Source: Pseudomonadota bacterium (GTDB taxonomy: Bacteria; Desulfobacterota; Desulfobacteria; Desulfobacterales; Desulfobacteraceae). Taken from it: a stretch of DNA of 7,553 nucleotides. The stretch is from assembly GCA_018816605.1 (NCBI GenBank), contig JAHIVS010000684.1, positions 1 through 7,553 on the forward strand, written 5' to 3'. The position numbers and the translations under genes are program-made. Below, piece by piece: positions 6,285-7,553 of the stretch (positions within the stretch are counted from its first letter, which is position 1; the number at the start of each line of letters is the position of its first letter). The notes below the pieces were generated by a model that saw nothing but the letters and a program-made list of their open reading frames with translations, was not told the origin of the DNA and did not search any database.

Positions 6285-7005
6285 AAACAGAAAAACTTAC
6301 CGCAGGCTGCATCAGAAAAAAGGCCTGGTCTCCTTTGATATCACGGTAAAAGAAACCAATCTGAATATCCAGGCCCAGACAGATCTTTCAGAACAGGCCA
6401 TCCGGTCAACCCTTAACTACAGAAACCAGATTGAAACCTATATCCGGCAATATCCAAAATTTGCCACAGCCCTTTCTCCCCTGCCGCACCCTGCCCTTGG
6501 GCCCGGTATTGTCATGGAAATGATGGAAGCGTCCAGCCTTGCCCAGGTTGGCCCCATGGCGGCCGTTGCGGGAGCTGTGGCCGAGTATGTCGGCCGGGAC
6601 CTGCTGAATCTGTCCCAGGAAGTGGTGGTGGAAAACGGAGGCGATATTTTTATCCGGTCAGACACTGAGACCCTATTTGCAATTTATGCCGGCAACTCCC
6701 CTTTGAGCATGACCACAGGCATCCTCATTGAGCGACAGGACACTGCTTTTTCCATGTGCACCTCCTCGGGAACCCTGGGACATTCCAAAAGCTTTGGTGC
6801 GGCAGATGCCGTAAGCGTGGTCGCCGGGGCCTGTTGCCTTGCGGATGCCGCCGCCACAGCCCTTTGCAATATGGTGAAGACAGAAAAGGACATAAAAAAG
6901 GCCATCCAGGCCGGAAGACAGATCCAGGGCATCCAGGGCATTGTCATTATCAAGGGCGAACAGATCGGACTCTGGGGGAATCTGAAGCTGGTCCGGCTGC
7001 CCTGA
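6277..7005 (+). CDS. UPF0280 family protein, ApbE-like fold
   Basis: The 242-residue protein matches the UPF0280 family, related to ApbE flavin transferases but without a settled function. Visible signs are the Gly- and Ala-rich segment QVGPMAAVAGAVAEYVG (90-106), VVVENGGDIFI (116-126), which parallels the GGDI strand of ApbE, and CCLADAAATAL (186-196), which parallels the ApbE metal-site motif ADALATAL. TSSGTLGHS (162-170) lies where ApbE has its TSG and HI-D-P segment, though the latter is not intact. ApbE proteins usually exceed 300 residues and are exported; this one is shorter and has no signal peptide, so it should be cytosolic. The ATG at 6277 overlaps the dGTPase stop by 8 bp and no ribosome site is evident, so reinitiation is likely. 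A TTG at 6256 is in frame but less likely. Confidence 0.85.
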   Translation: MFENRKTYRRLHQKKGLVSFDITVKETNLNIQAQTDLSEQAIRSTLNYRNQIETYIRQYPKFATALSPLPHPALGPGIVMEMMEASSLAQVGPMAAVAGAVAEYVGRDLLNLSQEVVVENGGDIFIRSDTETLFAIYAGNSPLSMTTGILIERQDTAFSMCTSSGTLGHSKSFGAADAVSVVAGACCLADAAATALCNMVKTEKDIKKAIQAGRQIQGIQGIVIIKGEQIGLWGNLKLVRLP

Positions 7006-7038
7006 GTCCATCACGCTTTTGTGAACAACCAAGCCTGA

Positions 7039-7553
7039 TCAGTACAGGGTGCCCACCTTGGCCTCCACTGCCCTGACAATGCTGCCGTCCTTGAGCAGGG
7101 CTTTTACCTTGGCAATATCGTCGGACAAAAGCCGGTCTTCTTTTCTGTAATCCACCTTTTTTCTGATCACCTCATAGGCAGCCAGGGTGCCGTCCCCTGC
7201 CTTGAAATTGGTAAACAGATCAATGGCCTGGGCCCCGCAGAGCAGTTCGATGGCAATCACATTTTCAGTATTTTCCACAATATCCCGGCATTTTCTGGCG
7301 GCAAAGGCTCCCATGGACACATGGTCCTCCTTGTTGGCCGAGGTGGGAATGGAATCCACGGAAGCCGGATGGGCAAGCACCTTGTTTTCCGAGACCAGGG
7401 ATGCTGCTGCATACTGGGCAATCATAAACCCGGAGTTGAGCCCTCCGTCTTCCACCAGGAAGGCCGGCAGTCCTGACAATTGCGGATTGACCAGCCGTTC
7501 AATCCGGCGCTCGGAAATATTGGCAAGCTCGGCAATGGCAATGCCCAGAAAAT
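7039..7553 (-). CDS. hutH: Histidine ammonia-lyase, C-terminal part (5' end beyond window)
   Basis: Histidine ammonia-lyase removes ammonia from L-histidine to give urocanate, the first step of histidine degradation in the cytosol. The frame reads leftwards from the window edge to a TGA at 7039-7041 and gives 170 complete residues. Hallmark segments are ISERRIERL, LSGLPAFL, GGLNSGFMIAQ, SENKVLAHPASVDSIPTSANKEDHVSMG and ENTENVIAIELL, which match the HutH C-terminal helical region. The Ala-Ser-Gly triad that forms the MIO electrophile lies in the N-terminal half and is not visible, so aromatic ammonia-lyase or aminomutase relatives cannot be wholly excluded, although the match to HutH is close. 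It converges on the UPF0280 gene with a 33-bp gap and no strong terminator between them. No other hut gene is in view. Confidence 0.93.
   Translation of the reverse strand, partial: FLGIAIAELANISERRIERLVNPQLSGLPAFLVEDGGLNSGFMIAQYAAASLVSENKVLAHPASVDSIPTSANKEDHVSMGAFAARKCRDIVENTENVIAIELLCGAQAIDLFTNFKAGDGTLAAYEVIRKKVDYRKEDRLLSDDIAKVKALLKDGSIVRAVEAKVGTLY

Noticed and set aside
7006..7038. Small hairpin TCAC/GTGA between the UPF0280 gene and hutH as a terminator
   Set aside because: The stem is only four base pairs with no T-tract in either direction, too weak to call.

Overview
The window looks like chromosomal core DNA of a Gram-negative, Desulfobacterales-like bacterium (Desulfobacterota, formerly Deltaproteobacteria). 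This placement is an inference from four things: the style of the RpoH protein, the pairing of an ApbE-like UPF0280 protein with an Mrp ATPase, two outer-membrane-type lipoproteins, and moderate GC with many AAA lysine codons. No marker in the window fixes the genus. I see no insertion sequence, phage gene, CRISPR array or compositional break.

Layout. Bases 1-329 hold the 3' end of an unrecognised charged, helical protein on the + strand. A tRNA-Arg(UCU) gene follows on the - strand (416-492), with its own promoter-like sequence at 505-533. A hairpin plus T-tract terminator (374-405) lies between these two converging units. Bases 493-636 are the divergent intergenic region. It carries an extended -10 promoter candidate for the next gene (596-604) and, where transcription should begin, a perfect 9-base DnaA box (611-619).

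From 637 to 7005 all genes run on the + strand with short gaps or overlaps: an RpoH (sigma-32) family sigma factor, a 585-residue TPR lipoprotein, a LolB-like lipoprotein, an Mrp/NBP35-type Fe-S scaffold ATPase, an HD-domain dGTPase-like dNTP triphosphohydrolase, and an ApbE-like UPF0280 protein. The first three are tightly packed (40 bp gap, then an 11 bp overlap). The last three are also tight (15 bp gap, then an 8 bp overlap). A 57 bp gap at 4167-4223 separates the blocks, with no clear terminator or promoter. At the right edge the C-terminal third of histidine ammonia-lyase (hutH) converges on the - strand, 33 bp from the UPF0280 gene.

How the genes may work together. The first block ties a heat-shock-type sigma factor to two outer-membrane lipoproteins. 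The TPR lipoprotein next to the LolB-like gene has the same order as PA4667 (LbcA, partner of the CtpA protease) and lolB in Pseudomonas aeruginosa, so a role in envelope maintenance is a reasonable guess. The second block combines Fe-S cluster delivery, nucleotide-pool control and a possible flavin-related protein, with no single obvious pathway.

I found no clearly new multi-gene system. The best leads are the DnaA box at the rpoH promoter, the A10 tract directly after the rpoH start codon, the altered membrane-targeting residues of this sigma-32, and the LbcA/LolB-like pair inside an rpoH operon.
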